Positions 28,227-41,879 of a stretch of 64,000 bases of DNA are shown here, piece after piece. Source of the DNA: Ecdyonurus torrentis (Eukaryota; Arthropoda; Insecta; Ephemeroptera; Heptageniidae). Position 1 is the first letter of the stretch. Each line of letters opens with the position of its first letter. The position numbers were made by a program, and so were the translations under genes. Location: the NCBI GenBank assembly GCA_949318235.1, contig CASGGR010000033.1, positions 37,342-101,341 on the forward strand, in the 5' to 3' direction. The notes under the pieces were generated by a model. It did no database searches. It was given only the letters and a program-made list of their open reading frames with translations, and was not told the origin of the DNA.

Positions 28227-29477
28227 TGTAATACCATAGTTGGTTAATTATAATATTTAATAAAATAACACCCAAAAATGAATGAAACTTATAAACAAAA
28301 ATAAAATATAAACATGAAATAAAAAAATGAGTCATATCCCTTTCCTTCATTTTTTTGTATATTTACATGTCATTACTCATACAAGAAACAAACTTAAGTA
28401 ATGTTAAATTTATTAGGCATGACAGTACCTTACTTTGTGTTTAGACAGGTTGTAGTATGTGTAAATTATGAATGAATCACAAAAGAAAGATTCATGGATG
28501 GCTTGTAATGTGTTTACACTTTGAATAAAAAAAACATACTTTTTTCTCAAATTTCAAAACAAGTATAAAATAAATAAAACATAACCCGAGTGTGACCCAA
28601 GGAGACTATATAAAATGGGGACACCAACCTTTTTTTTTGGGGCTCATGCTATATTTTTGCATTATGTGTTTTCGTACCCACAAACATATTATTATAATTT
28701 CTTCTTTGGTGTTTATTTATGAATTTTTAATAGTGTCGATTCAGTTAAAATATTCCTTTTTTCTTTTCAAAGGTTTTAGTGTTGTTCAAATTTTTCATTT
28801 TTTTAAAAATTTTATTTTGTTTTTCAATTATTATATGTTTAAATTCACCTTTTTAAAGTATTAAGCTCAGTTCATTAAGTCAATTTTAATCTATTTTACT
28901 GATGAGCAAAGTCAACTAACAGACTTAACTGGTCATTGGAGTGGCTGCATTAGTGGTTCGGATAGTCTCTTCGACTCCAACGTTACTTGTTTTCTGGCCT
29001 CCGGAGACTACAAAAAGTAAGTACAAATGATACTTATTATAATCTATTGGAATTATGTGTTTTTAGGGACATATTAAGGCCAGTAACAGGAAATTATAGT
29101 ATTTGTATAAAAATATGATTCTGTTTGTAATTTTCTGTATGATCTTGATACAAAAATTAGACAGTTTATAAAAATAAACCAAATCTTTCAAATACAAAAT
29201 TTGTAGCTCTGCCTCTCTTTTTAATAATCATCGTTATCCTGACCTGCTTTAATTAAGATTATTTATTAAAAATATCATATCATATGCAAACCTAAGTTAG
29301 TTGGGGTCAATTCTACACTGAGAAAAAAATCCACAGTGAGTCTAACTGGTTCAGCTTTAATTTTAGATGTTTTGTGTATGAAGGCTCGAGTTCTGAGAAT
29401 AAAAAATAGGATTTTGTTAGAATTACTTAATCAATTAGATGCAGCTAATAAATCTCATGTATTTCTTGTAGTAAACA
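28227..29477 (+). repeat. right LTR-like direct repeat
   Basis: Starts TGTAATACCATAG and ends GTAAACA; aligned with 13750-15040. On the minus strand a short frame after a TTTTTGTAG acceptor-like site looks exon-like, but it recurs in the other LTR copy, so I treat it as repeat sequence. Confidence 0.75.
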
Positions 29478-29729
29478 GTCAGAATCTTAAATAGAAGAAA
29501 AAAACACAACAACATTTGTAATCATTAATAAACCGATAATTCTAGTATATTCTTTTTATTTTACCATCTTCATTTATACTTCCAAAATACAGTATTTAGT
29601 AACAGTTCATAAATATTTTATATCATATTAAGTGTACTTACAGAGTAATTGTTTTACTTGAATAGTCAAATATAAAAAGTAATCAAACTTAGACTACAGT
29701 AATACTTGGAACCAATATACATTCCTTCC

Positions 29730-29810
29730 CTACCCCCCAGTGACCTCGGTCACCAGCTGTTTGAGCACCTTCAGTTCTTCGGCCGCCACCGCCCCCAGGT
29801 TTGTCATCCG
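29730..29810 (-). CDS. candidate terminal coding exon of a host gene
   Basis: On the minus strand a TTTACAG splice acceptor (ending at 29811) is followed by an open frame of 26 codons and a TAG stop at 29730-29732. The encoded end is acidic and helical, including AVAAEELKVLKQLVTEV. The segment is strikingly GC-rich, with G/C in almost every third position, unlike anything within kilobases on either side. This is the usual look of a conserved exon in an AT-rich insect genome. A possible AATAAA signal lies on the same strand at 29555-29560. The reading phase at the junction is not fixed, and the upstream exons, expected at higher coordinates, were not identified. I do not recognise the protein. 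Confidence 0.6.
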   Translation of the reverse strand, partial: RMTNLGAVAAEELKVLKQLVTEVTGG

Positions 29811-32247
29811 CTGTAAACAGAACATTCATTTTAGTTGGTCAAGCTTTGGTAGTACATATGCAGCAACAAAAAAAAGGAGAAAATTATATTACGATATTTA
29901 AGTTGTATTGAACAATTACTATAATGTATAGAGCAGAAATGTTGCTGTTTAGAATAAGCAATGCTGAACACGTTACGACTTCAAAATCACTTCAACTACA
30001 AAATTCAAAATTTTAATAATGCTCAAGTGGTTAATAATATTTTAAAAGAGAGAAAAATTTTACTACTTTCTTTGCGTAATACTTCCCCTAATTTCGAGAA
30101 TTTAAGTGCAATTAGTTTTTTTAGGAAATACTTTTCGCCTCTGTATTTGAACATTAATTACAAATAAATCTAATGTTATAAATCCATTTAGATATTGGCA
30201 CTTACAGTATATAAAAGTCAAATTTCTGTATACATTTTCATAGGATGTCAATTTAACATTGCGCCGCGGCAAAGTCTATTGATTTCAGTCCTGTAGTTCT
30301 TGTTAGAAAAAAATAAAATGGATTGCAAAAAGCAATTGAACACTGAAAAGAAATCGGATAGTATTAATTCTGTAGTAGCTTTTTTTATTATATACTTTTC
30401 GGCATGGATTATAAAAACGTAACTGTATTTGTTTTTATATTTTAGATAAAGTGATTCCCAAAAAAATCTATTTTTAGTATTTTCCAAACAATAAGTCTAG
30501 AAGACAATTTTTGTGTGCTTTGTCTACTGACTGTGTGTCTGTGAGCAGGTGTTGGTATTGTTATAATATGGACGGTACCTGTTACTCACATATCATATTC
30601 TGTATCTTTTTTCTCTTTTTCTCCTCTCTCGTTATTTTTAGAATTTTTTTAATTTTCTATTTCCTAATGGGATTAATAAATTTCTTCTTATATATAGAGC
30701 ATTGTTTTAAAAAGTATTTTTCTGAAATTGCGATAAAATTAGAAAAAGTTGCGAAAGTAAATAATAAAGAGGTGCATTTTAATTTATACAAAATATTAAT
30801 ACAGAATCTTGTAGACAGCAGCAATTTCTCTCTCACTCTTTCTCTGTCTGTCTCTCTCACAAACACTCTTTACTCTGTGTGTGTGAGTTTCAAATAAAAA
30901 CCATGTATTAATTATTGTTCATATTAACACATCATATCTTTCAAATTAAAATTATAGTTTCACTTAGCAATTTTTTTTTATAATTAAGAGATTTTAAGAA
31001 ACAAAAAATCAAAATATCCAAATGATCAATAAATTTGGTAAAAGTAGAAAAGGTGAAAGTGTTATTATAACGATACTTTTGAAATACACACACAGACAGA
31101 GAGATAGAGAGAGAAATACACACTCAGCCTGTAAAAACGAAGCATAATAGAATAACAATGGTGACAAATAATAATTGTAAGTAATTAAAAATATAGAGAT
31201 CCTCCGTATGCTTATAGGTTCAAAAAAATAAACTTTTTGAATGAGTAAAATTTTCAAATGCAAAAGTATAATATCGAGAGCTACGCGGCATTTTGGTACT
31301 AGTGCAATCTCCACGGGTAACATTTTGGCTCATTTTCTTTCTCCGCGCTCACATTTTTTTAAACATTTTTATACGCTTAGATTCTACAGATGTGCCATTA
31401 ATAGGCGTGGCGTACATTGCACATGTGCCAAAAAGGCACCCGCGGAGATTGCACAATATTGAAATGCTGCGTAGAACTCGATAAAATATGTTGAATAAAA
31501 ATTTTTAGAATAAAATTAAAGTAAATATATATAGGTTGCGACATTTTTCACTCAATCATTATATAAAATAACAGAAGAACGATGTTATATTATTATAACA
31601 AAGGTAATAAAAAACTTATTGTAAAACATTGCATTTTTTAAAATAATAATATATAAGCTTATTACAGTGTTTCCCAAACTAATATACGTATCCAAAACTG
31701 TTACTTTGGTAGAGTGCAATGTTTTAGAATTACGCAACAAATCTTTATGAATGCAACTGCATTGAATGCAGCGACGAATTGATTTTGCTGATAAAAATTT
31801 ATGTTTACTTTTAATTTTTATTATTATATATTTTTTTTGGTACAGCTTTTTTATATGTATTTTTCTCTTTCTTTCCTCATGCACATGATGAGTTAGAAAA
31901 TACAGACGAGAGATTACACTAGCCTTTTATTATGTGAGTTACTCGTGCAGTGTTAAAGACGTGTGCGTTTGTATAATGAATAAAACCAACAAGAGAGAGA
32001 GAGAAAGAGAGAGAGAGATAGAGAATTATATAGCCAACAAAAATGTATAAAATTCGTGCGCTGATAATACAAAATTGGGCTGAATTTTAAATAAGATTGT
32101 AATAACATAATGATTTTCATATTGGAATATTTTATATACTGTATACTATAAATAATACTTATAACTATTGAGTTACAAAAAAAATTGATAAAAAAAAAAT
32201 AAATTAAATTATACAATATGCGTGTGTCTGTATCTGTATATATGTTT
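29811..32247. other. non-coding DNA, possibly intron of the exon at 29730
   Basis: AT-rich with (CT)n and (GA)n tracts near 30825-30860, 31095-31112 and 31990-32030. A small inverted repeat at 31303-31454 is listed separately. Short frames at 29961-30167, 30511-30897 and 31585-31884 have no recognisable domain. Confidence 0.4.
31303..31454. mobile_element. possible 152-base MITE
   Basis: GTGCAATCTCCACGGGT at the left is mirrored by ACCCGCGGAGATTGCAC at the right. The interior is non-coding. No target duplication could be made out, so the type is unknown. Confidence 0.5.
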
Positions 32248-32965
32248 TAATAATAATAATAATAATAATATTGATTTTATTGAGCAAAACACACAATACA
32301 AACATTGCACATAGTCAAAAAAGGTTGCTCAACAGGAGATCAAAAAAGGCAAAGCCCATACAAAATTTGATATCCAAATAGACGAGGAAAGGAGAACATA
32401 GACATAAAAAGAGTAAAAAAAAATATATATATATCTACCATATATAATATAACTAAATTCTGGTTTTGAACTCAGAGGAAGACAGATTTCTAACGCTAGT
32501 CTTCAACTTATTGTATAAATTGACACTGCGGGAAAAAAAAGAAGTATTGTAATATGCTGCTGAAATACGAGGGACAACATATTCAGTACTATCCCCTCCA
32601 CGCAACTTACTAGGCCTAGCACGCATGGAAATTCTAGCGTCAGAGAATAATGGCATATCTACATCCCCCTGGAGACACTTATGCAGAAATATTACATCTT
32701 GACGATACAACACATTACTAATAGGAGGTATTTTACACAATTGATTACGAGTTTTACCTTTATGTTTATGCTTCGTACCATTGACATAATGGAACGAATC
32801 TTTACCAAGAATTAGACGTGTAGCGCAGTTCTGAACCTTTTCCAGTTTTTTAAGATTACAAGCAGTGACAGGGTGCCACGCAGGAGTACCGTATAACAAA
32901 ACTGGACGAACTAGAGTGAGATAAGCCATTCTAAGCGCCGCACGTCCCACGCCGCACGTCGTTTT
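32248..32965 (-). mobile_element. 5'-truncated non-LTR retrotransposon (LINE)
   Basis: The element lies on the minus strand. Its 3' tail is a run of ATT triplets (AAT on the plus strand, 32248-32272), preceded by a ~180 base 3' untranslated region and the end of a reverse transcriptase gene. The 5' end is lost near 32965, as is usual for LINE copies. Confidence 0.85.
32453..32950 (-). pseudogene. C-terminal part of a LINE reverse transcriptase ORF
   Basis: An uninterrupted frame of 165 codons. Residues ~8-45 (YLTLVRPVLLYGTPAWHP, then LEKVQNCATRLILG) are the thumb-like segment that follows the RT palm in Jockey/CR1-group LINEs. The C-terminal ~40 residues (SFFSRSVNLYNKL) match the usual end of these proteins. 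The catalytic palm with its FADD box lies upstream and is missing, so this is a fragment although its frame is still open. The intact frame suggests a relatively young insertion compared with the other elements here. Confidence 0.85.
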
Positions 32966-33289
32966 ACCTCAATAGTAACTAAATTACGAGCCTATACGAG
33001 GAAAAAACTGTAAAATTTATTGGAAAATTTATTTTCATAATCTTCCTAATCTGCCTTGAAAAAAATATGCTAATATATAGAATACGAAAATAGCTACATT
33101 TTCATAACCACTTCTTATCTGTAGTGAATTTATTATTGCTGCAATTAATTCTCAAAACAATTATCTAAGCTAGTTTAAACTCTATATTAACGTGCTACGA
33201 GGAGGCGCAAGAGTACACTTGTTCATAAATTACATTCCTCGAATGTAATTTATTAAAATGGAAAATAATTTAAAAGCAACTATGTTTAT

Positions 33290-33651
<362 letters not shown>

Positions 33652-33653
<2 letters not shown>

Positions 33654-36600
33654 CCTAAATTTGATGAATTAAATTTTTATAGGTTTCAGTTTACTTTATT
33701 AATTAATTAAAAGCAAACTTATTACTGGAAATTCACCAAATATATTATCTGGTATATAAACCGAACGAAAAAAATACTTTTAAACAATTTTTTTCATTTA
33801 GTTTTCAAACTGTAAAGACTTAAACTTCAAAAACACGGGAAAACGTTTTGCGTTGATTTCATTTTTGTTCACGCGATATCTTCAATTTTTCCCCTACTTA
33901 ATGAGTTTACCCTCCTAATTTATTACTTTGAAAACTCAGTGAGAATATCCGATGAAATAAATTATTAACTTGTAACGTTTTTCGCCCGCAAGCAAAAACA
34001 AAACAAGAATAAGCATTACTAATATTTCCATAGGGTCTAGTCAATGCCATGTTCTATAACTCAATAACATGGGTGGCGTAGGAAAAAAAATCATTTTGTT
34101 AATTAAAAAACATAATAAAATATTTTTGAGAGTGTTCATGCGGTTAATATGTTGAATTAGTATCTCATGTATGTGTGAAAAATAGCAAATAACACAAAAT
34201 TAACCGATTTCTCAAAGAAAATTGGCTTAAATGAAGTTTGTCCTATGCTGAGCAATGTTATACACTACTCCAGAACTGCCTCTATGCGCAATAAATATCA
34301 CGTCATCCGCATACACTCTATACTGTATGTTTCTTTGCGTTATATCTGCAATACATCGTGGATATCTAAAGATTTTTTGTACACATTTAACAATAAATTA
34401 TTTACTATTTTGTAATTAAATTTAAATATAAACGTAATACAACGCAGCCTTACGTTGTGACTGCTGTCGCGCTTTGAGCTTTCGCGCGCGGCCAAATTGG
34501 AAATTGAACCAGTCATAATTCTCGCGCAAAATGAATAAAATTTAATGTTTAACTCGTCATTATCCCAACCCCCCTCTACATGTCTTAGGCTGCGTGCGTA
34601 GCGTGGCCAAGACAGAGTAAAGAATCACTATTCAGTAGTGGTTGGACGCTTGTAGATGTTGGGTGCGTAATGTTAAACAAATAAAATATATATAAATTGT
34701 ATTCAATTCACTTTAAATTGGTGATTTGGTGTAAGTGGTGTGCTGTTTTATACAAATTGTAAAAAAAAAGTGGATATTTTTATAATTTTTGTTATTTTGT
34801 ATTTTTTTCTACATTTTTATATAAAATAGCATAGATTTTGTGTTTTCTGTGAGTGTATCGGACTCAAGAGTCCGGTGCAATGCTGTCCCTTAGTTCTTTG
34901 CGATTAGTTATTCAAAAATAGTTTCTAAAGTTGTTTTGGAACAATAATAGCTGTTTACAATGTCTGCGCATTGGAAGCGAAAATTGTTTCTATCCCAAAA
35001 AAATTATTCAAATATAACGTTTTTTCGTTATTAAATTGCGACAGTAAAAAATATATAATATATATATATAATATATTCCAAATTGATAAGTAATAAGTGA
35101 GAAATTTGATGAATACAAAATTAGGTATTAACTTTTATTTTACTTGCGCCTTAGAATTATGCAGTATTTAGTCACATTGCTTGAGCTTTCTTTTATTTTT
35201 GTAGACACGAAGCTACTATCTACCTTTATTATCAAAATAGTTTTACTAGACACAAAAAAAAGTTAAAATTAAGTCGAGTTTTAACATTTTTTAATTAAAA
35301 ATATTTTAGTATTCGAGTTTTTTTAATAATTACTAGTTTTTAAAGGAAATTATTTTAAACTTTGTGTTTAAAATCAATTTACAACGCAATTTTATTATTT
35401 ATTCTCTCACCTAACATGTGAAATCTTTGAATTTAAGTATTAGAATTGTAAACCTGTACAAAACAACAACCACAGAACTCGCTGCTATTAGCGTGAAATA
35501 CTTCCTGTTATTTTTCTGCTTTATACCTGCGACGTTAAAACTTGGTTGCTGTTATTTTGTCACATATGGTTTTTATTTAAACAAAAATGTGAACTAAATG
35601 CATGTGTATGTATACATGTACCGCAACGAAATCATAAAATGTCACAACTATACACAGAAAGAAATGCATTACTAAAATTGAAAGTTATTCATTTCGTTTC
35701 GGTACAACACCATTAAAAAAATAGTTTTTTTTATTTATGTCACTTAACAGAAAAGTAAATAAATAAAAAAAGTTTAGAATTGTAATGTAAAATAAATTTA
35801 ATACATATAGCAATTTATTTTAATTCAAATTTTTATTCATTTTAATATAATAAAAATTATAATGCATTTAAATAAAAAAATTGTATTTCATACAGTGAAT
35901 AATGTATAATATAAATAAACGATTACGTAAAACTGACAATATATCACAGATAATACGTACACAAAAAGGAAAAAATAATACACACGTATATAAAAAATGG
36001 AAAATAGTTAGCACAGGTAAACTAAAAGTGTGTTTTCAAAAAATCTTGGAAACCCTGTTAACTTTTTTAATTATTATTTTTCTTTTAGTTTTACATTTTT
36101 GCTATTTTTTATTTAACTTAATTTTTAAAGGATGAATTGAATTTTAATTTTTTCTGTAAATAAAACAATAAATTTTAATACTAAACTTGCGATGGTCTGT
36201 ACATTTTCTAAGATAAACCTCCCCTACAAAAACTTTCTAAAATTCCTTTTTGTCCCTAAAACTTCTTGTATCGTTTCTGCTGATCTTCTCGCCCCCGAAC
36301 TTTAGAATCCCTTTCAAGCATTCATTCATTGCGTGAGAGACACAAACGCTGGGTGTATCTGTTTTGACTTGTAATTTTACATTTCATTTATATTCTAACA
36401 TTAGTTTTCTTTTTTATCCTTTTAAAAAGGTGCTTTTAGTGAATATTAAAATAAAAAAAAAGTAAAAAGTAAACCCAAACATTTTTTAAATAAATACATA
36501 TAATATTTGTCTTTAAAAATGGGTAAAGATATATCAACCTATCATTTTCGTATAGGATTATTTAATTTAAAAATTAAAAATCAAACTCGAAAGTGAACAA

Positions 36601-36785
36601 AAATTCCTAGCAAACATAATTTCAAATGTAGTAATTTTAGCACTAAAATATCTTTCATTTTAATTATGATTTTATTATTTATGCTGGCCTGGAAAAAAAT
36701 TCAGGTGCAAGCTTTAAACTCTTTGATTACAAAAATACGTTAACAAATATTTTAGCAAAAAATAACCATATTATTTTACACGTTT
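33652..36785. other. non-coding DNA with a CpG-rich patch
   Basis: AT-rich apart from the patch listed separately at 34445. A GGACTCAAGAGTCC palindrome lies near 34859. The 77-codon frame at 35902-36135 ends in a hydrophobic stretch but has no recognisable domain. Confidence 0.4.
34445..34665. promoter_or_regulatory. CpG-rich patch, possible promoter or element remnant
   Basis: Contains TCGCGC, TTTCGCGCGCGGCC and CTCGCGC and is markedly richer in G+C and CpG than its surroundings. A GTAAGT donor-like site follows near 34731. It could be the 5' region of a host gene or the remains of a transposon; the sequence does not decide. Confidence 0.25.
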
Positions 36786-36799
36786 AAAATTAAAATTTT

Positions 36800-39390
36800 G
36801 TGTTTCAATGTCCGTCCCCACAATGTTTTTTTACATGTAAAGAATTTAGCTCGTACGAAAGTCATGTTCGTCGAAATCATAAAAAAAGTATAATTTTAAT
36901 ATCAGAAAATGAATTGGAGGCACGTTTTTACCGTTGTCTTGCACCTAACTGTTACAAAAATTTTCAACTTGAATTAAACCTTATTTTACATTTAAAAAAT
37001 CATAAAAAAAAATTAAAAAAATTTTTCTCTCTCTTGTTCGCATTCTCACTGTCAATACATTGCGTATAACAGAAATAGTTTCTACACGCACTTAAGCAGA
37101 CATAAAAAACAAGATGACTGCTTAAATATAACACCTTAACCGTTAAGTAATTTATCTACAAATACGGTTATTACTCAAAGCAGTCCTATTTTATGCAACA
37201 ATAATAATTTACCACTGACTAATGATGAAACTTATGATATGTTTGATACTGATATAAATGAAATAAATGATAATTACGACCAAAACTTAGTCTTGAAAAT
37301 AATAACGCAAGCTCTTGTTGATCAATTTGTTCAACTTATAGCAGATGATCTTAAAATTATGTCCCAAATAATTCATAATAATATTAAAATAAATATAAAA
37401 AATTAATTTCAAAAGCACAATATTGAGGTTGAAAACACAGATAGTTTTATTGAAAATTGTATTATATTTTGATTTCATATATTACACTTTAATTTTTAAA
37501 CATTTAAAAACACACATTATTCTTAAGCACATCTAATTCGCGTCTTCAATATTATAAAAAAAATTATGATTTTATTGAACCTCAAGACGTTTTACTAGGT
37601 AAAACAGATAAATTAATAAACGAAACAGATGAGCTAGAACCAGCAAACCCTTTAGGTGGAGCAAAGTGTTGTCACAAAACACTTTGAGTGTATTTTACAA
37701 TAGGAAATTTACGTCCAGAGTTCCGAAGTAGACTGGAAAATATACACCTTATTCTTGTCTACAAAGAAAAGTTAGCTAGCAAGTATACTACTAACAAACT
37801 TTTTCATAAACTTGTAGTTGACCTAAAATATTTAGCTAGGACAGGAATAACAAGAAATAATATAACGTATATACCAAAAATTACAATTTCTTATAGGTGA
37901 TAATTTAAGGGCTTCAAAAGCTGCTGGTTTTGTTCAATATTTAAATTGTTTTTATTTTTGTCCATAGTGTGAAATACATAGAGATGTATTTTACGGTGAC
38001 AAATGCCTAATTGGTCGCTCTAGAAATGTTATGACTCATAAAAAGTACATTAAACAAAAAACACGTAAGAATTTAAAACATGTAAAAGGGGTGGTTGTTA
38101 ATTCAATTTTAAAAAATTTACTTAACTTCGAAATCACTAACCCTGAAATGCCTGTTTGCATGCATCTTGATTTATTCCAAGAAACCATAAATCAATATAT
38201 GTGTCTTATAATACGTAACCTTGAAAAGAAAAAAAATGTTTATTACGATACACTAAATAGACGCATTTCTACATTTATTTATGTAAATAGTGACAAAGTA
38301 AATAAATTTAGAAATATAAAATTAAATTCTTTAATATTAGATGATTCGGCGAGTGAAAATCGTAATTGTATTCTATTATTTTCTTTAAAAATTTACTCTT
38401 TAGTTAAATAAATTGATACTGCCAGCTGGAAAATTTATTTATTGCTAAAACAAATTTGTGAAATATTCTGTGCTCCTACATAACGTCATGGTCAAGTTTT
38501 TATTTCACAGTATCACACTGAAAAAAAGACGTGTATAATCGACGTTCTAAACGTTGAAAAGCTTGTACACAGTTTCGTCACGCTTTAAACGTAGATATTT
38601 AACGCTTACGTGTGACGTCTTAAACGTTTATAATCAACGTTTAATTACAATTAGTTGAAAAAGAACCAAACTCATCTGGTAATTAGTATATACTTTATCA
38701 TAAGTTTTTGGATGACCGATTTGAGTATAAAAGTTCGAGTTACATTCAAAAATGCAATAAAATTTCAAACGGGTTGATATTTTTTCGAAAAAAATGCACA
38801 TTTTGAGCAGAAAAAAAAAACTTAAATTTTTTTTTTCGTCTATTTAAGTTAAAAAGTAAAAAATAAACACTATTTATTTTTATGCATGTTTTGATTTTTC
38901 GCAAAGAACACAGGAAATTGTGTAAAGTAAGTTTTTATATTATTTCTAGGTAGGTGGAGAAGGTCGTTTACTCCGTCGAAAATTGACGGTTTTTATCAAC
39001 TCTATTTATGCTGATAAATCAACTTTTAAAGTGAAATTGTACTTAAGCGTTGAGTTTTCAATACATTTAGAGTTGAGTTTTGAAACGTTAATTATCAACA
39101 CTTATAACCGTTTAAAAAACACTCATTCCGTTGATTACTAACGAAATTTTGTAGTGTGATTGTAATAAAATATTTAAAATTAAGATAAAAACATTTTCCA
39201 ATAAACAACTTAAAACTAAGAAGCATCTTATACGTCATTATCCTTTATTATTGCTTAAATTTAAACCTTTAATCATATTGTTTTCTATGAGATTTGAATC
39301 AAAACATAGTATTTTTTAAAAAGTTGCCAAAAATTCAAATAATTTTAAAGCTATTACAAAGACATTTCCATAGAAGCAACAATTTATTTT
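36800..39390 (+). pseudogene. zinc-finger transposon gene, N-terminal and central parts
   Basis: Three C2H2 fingers open the gene: C-x4-C-x12-H-x4-H (from 36809; the frame has no ATG and begins at a GTG), C-x4-C-x12-H-x3-H (about 36934-36990), and a third with the same spacing at 37035-37103 in a shifted frame. Downstream pieces are VYFTIGNLRPEFRSRLENIH (37688), a segment with GVVVNSILKNLLNFEI and YYDTLNRRISTF (38031-38411), and after a 650-base insertion KHLIRHYPLLLLKFKPL followed by RFESKHS (about 39210-39310). This order (fingers, GNL..R..L block, RFESKHS block) matches a widespread family of transposon-derived proteins in insects and cnidarians that I cannot name securely. Stops, frameshifts and two insertions make it a pseudogene. 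The C-terminal part lies beyond the foldback element at 45032. Confidence 0.7.
38513..39159. mobile_element. 647-base insertion with TCACACT ends
   Basis: TCACACTGAAAAAAA at the left is mirrored by TTTTGTAGTGTGA at the right, and inverted subterminal motifs (TAATCAACGTTTAATT, AACGTTAATTATCAAC) support a MITE. It breaks the zinc-finger transposon gene between its YYDTLNRR and RFESKHS blocks, which line up again when it is left out. A ~100 base internal stretch (about 38640-38740) is related to 43910-44000 inside the foldback element. No clear target duplication was seen. Confidence 0.65.
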
Positions 39391-39689
39391 TCATATAACA
39401 TTCCTGAAAGTTTATAATGTCAAAATTATGTAAAATATTTGAAAGATAAATTTGTACCTCAATCATATGTTCTTACAAGGGAACATTTTTCTTGTCACTC
39501 GTGGATTAGGCTCTAATTTATACCAAAGTTTACCCTACCGATATGATGGCCCATGGTAGGAAACTTAGCCGTAAAGCTGTGAAATTTCTGTCAAAAGGGC
39601 CTATCTACTTTAACATAGGGTTAGATGGGACAAAAATCTAAATTTTCTTAGATTATTTTAAAACTGACATGTGTTATGTAAAAAATGAT

Positions 39690-41355
39690 TATCTTTTCGA
39701 AAAAAATCATTTAAAAATTTTGGGACCCATAATAAGGGTCCCACGGGCCCAAAACCTGCTTTTTATGGTAGTTTCTGGTGCTTTTTTACTTATATCAATT
39801 TGAATTATATATGTTTGCTTTTTTTACTAATAGAAACATGTTTTTTATAAAATTTCTAATCAAAAAATGTGCATTATGCGTTGGTAGAGTTAAATACTGT
39901 AAAGAAAAACGGCCCTGAAACGGAAAAATGACCAATAAATATGACAATAACATGCGTTTAAATGGGCTTAAAATAAAATCTTTACAGATTTTATTTAAAC
40001 TAACATATAATATGTAAAATGTAATTGTTTTTTCGAAAAAAAATCATTTAAAAATTCTGGGACCCATATTAAGGGTTCCACAAGCCCAAAGCCTGCTTTT
40101 TATGGTAGTTTCTGGTGCTTTTTTACTTATATCAATTTGAATTATATATGTATGCTTTCTTTAGTAAAAGAAACAAGTTCTTTATAAAATTTGTAATAAA
40201 AAAATGTGTGTTATGCGTTGGTAGAATTAAATACTATAAAGAAAAACGGCCCTGAAACGGAAAAATGACAGTAAATATGGCAATAACATGCGTTTAAATG
40301 GGCTTAAAATAAAATCTTATGAGATTTTCTTAAAACTAACACATAATATGTAAAATGTAATTGTCTTTTCGAAAAAAATCATTTAAAAATTCTGGGACCC
40401 TTTTTAAGGGGCCCAGGGTCCCAAAACCTGCTTTTTATGGTAGTTTTTGGTGCTTTTTTACTTATATCAATTTAAATTATATATATATGCTTTCTTAAGT
40501 AATAGGAACATGTTCTTTATAAAATTTCTAATCAAAATATGTGCGTTATGCGTTAGTAGAATTAAATACTGTAAAGAAAAACGGCCCTAAAACGGAAAAA
40601 TGACAGTAGATATGGCAATAACATGCGTTTAAATAGGCTTAAAATAATTTCTTATGAGATTTTCTTTAAACTAACATATAATATGTAAAATGTAATTGTC
40701 TTTTCGAAAAAAATCATTTAAAAATTCTGGGACCCATATTAAGGGTTCCACGGGCCCAAAACCTGCTTTTTATGGTAGTTTCTGGTGCTTTTTTACTTAT
40801 ATCAATTTGAATTATATATATATGCTTTCTTAAGTACTAGGAACATGTTCTTTATAAATTTCTAATCAAAAAATGTGCGTTATGCGTCGGTAGAATTTAA
40901 AACTGTAGAAAAAAATGACCCTGAAACGGAAAAATGACAGTAAATATGGCAATAATATGCGTTTAAATGGGGTTAAAATAATTTCTTATGAGATTTTGTT
41001 TAAACTAACATATAATATGTAAAATGTAATTGTCTTTTCGAAAATTATCATTTAAAAATTCTGAGACCCATATTAAGGGGCCCACGGGACCAAAACCAGC
41101 TTTTTATGGTAGTTTCTGGTGCTTTTTTACTTATTTCAATTTGAATTATATATGTATGCTTTTTTTAGTAATAGAAACATGTTCTTTATAAAATTTCTAA
41201 TAAAAAAATGTGCGTTATGCGTTGGTAGAATTAAATACTGTACAGAAAAACGGCCCTGAAACGGAAAAATGACCAATTATTATGGCAATAACATACGTTT
41301 AAATGGGCTTAAAATGAAATCTTAACAGATTTTATTTAAACTAATATATAATATA
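39690..41355 (+). repeat. left-arm tandem repeats, five units of about 336 bases
   Basis: The TGGGACCC anchor occurs at 39721, 40058, 40393, 40728 and 41062 (as TGAGACCC in the last), giving spacings of 334-337 bases. Other fixed points in each unit are CCTGCTTTTTATGGTAGTTT and AAAAACGGCCCTGAAACGG. Neighbouring units differ by scattered substitutions. Confidence 0.93.
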
Positions 41356-41879
41356 CTTGTGGGTCGTAAAAAAAAATATTTTAAATTACGGCCCCACTGC
41401 ATGTAGTGCCAAAACTTCGTTTCGGCCCCTACCTCCTCATTAATCCAAAACTGAAAAAAGATCGGTCCTTTTTTGAGAAAAACGGGCCCAAAGTTGCATC
41501 ATCAATTTTGGGACAAACCGCAAATTTTTTCAATTTCTATTAAAACTGCCTTGCAATTGCTATTCATTGCGCTGCAAACTAACAAACGAATTTTTGGGTC
41601 ACTAAATGGGCTTTGCCCATTTTTTGGTTCATTAGCAATTACTTCGAGCAAATAAAATCATTTTTCCATGAAAACAAAGTACTTTCAAATGTGCCCAAAG
41701 TTGTATCGTCATTGTGGAGACCCCCCCCCTTATTGTTTTAAAATCAATGTTAATTGATTTGCACCAAAATGATAGTTTTGTTCGAAAAATGTAAAGTTCC
41801 GGCTTTTTCTGCATCACATATGCACAGTGAAAATATTTAGCAATATGCTGCGCTCACGCGCTATTAATGGGAACTTGGT

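Noticed and set aside
28915..28995. Minus-strand exon after a TTTTTGTAG acceptor (SPEARKQVTLESKRLS), ending in a stop
   Set aside because: The same segment recurs at about 14505-14590 as part of a 1.25 kb TG...CA repeat, so it is better explained as LTR sequence than as a host exon.
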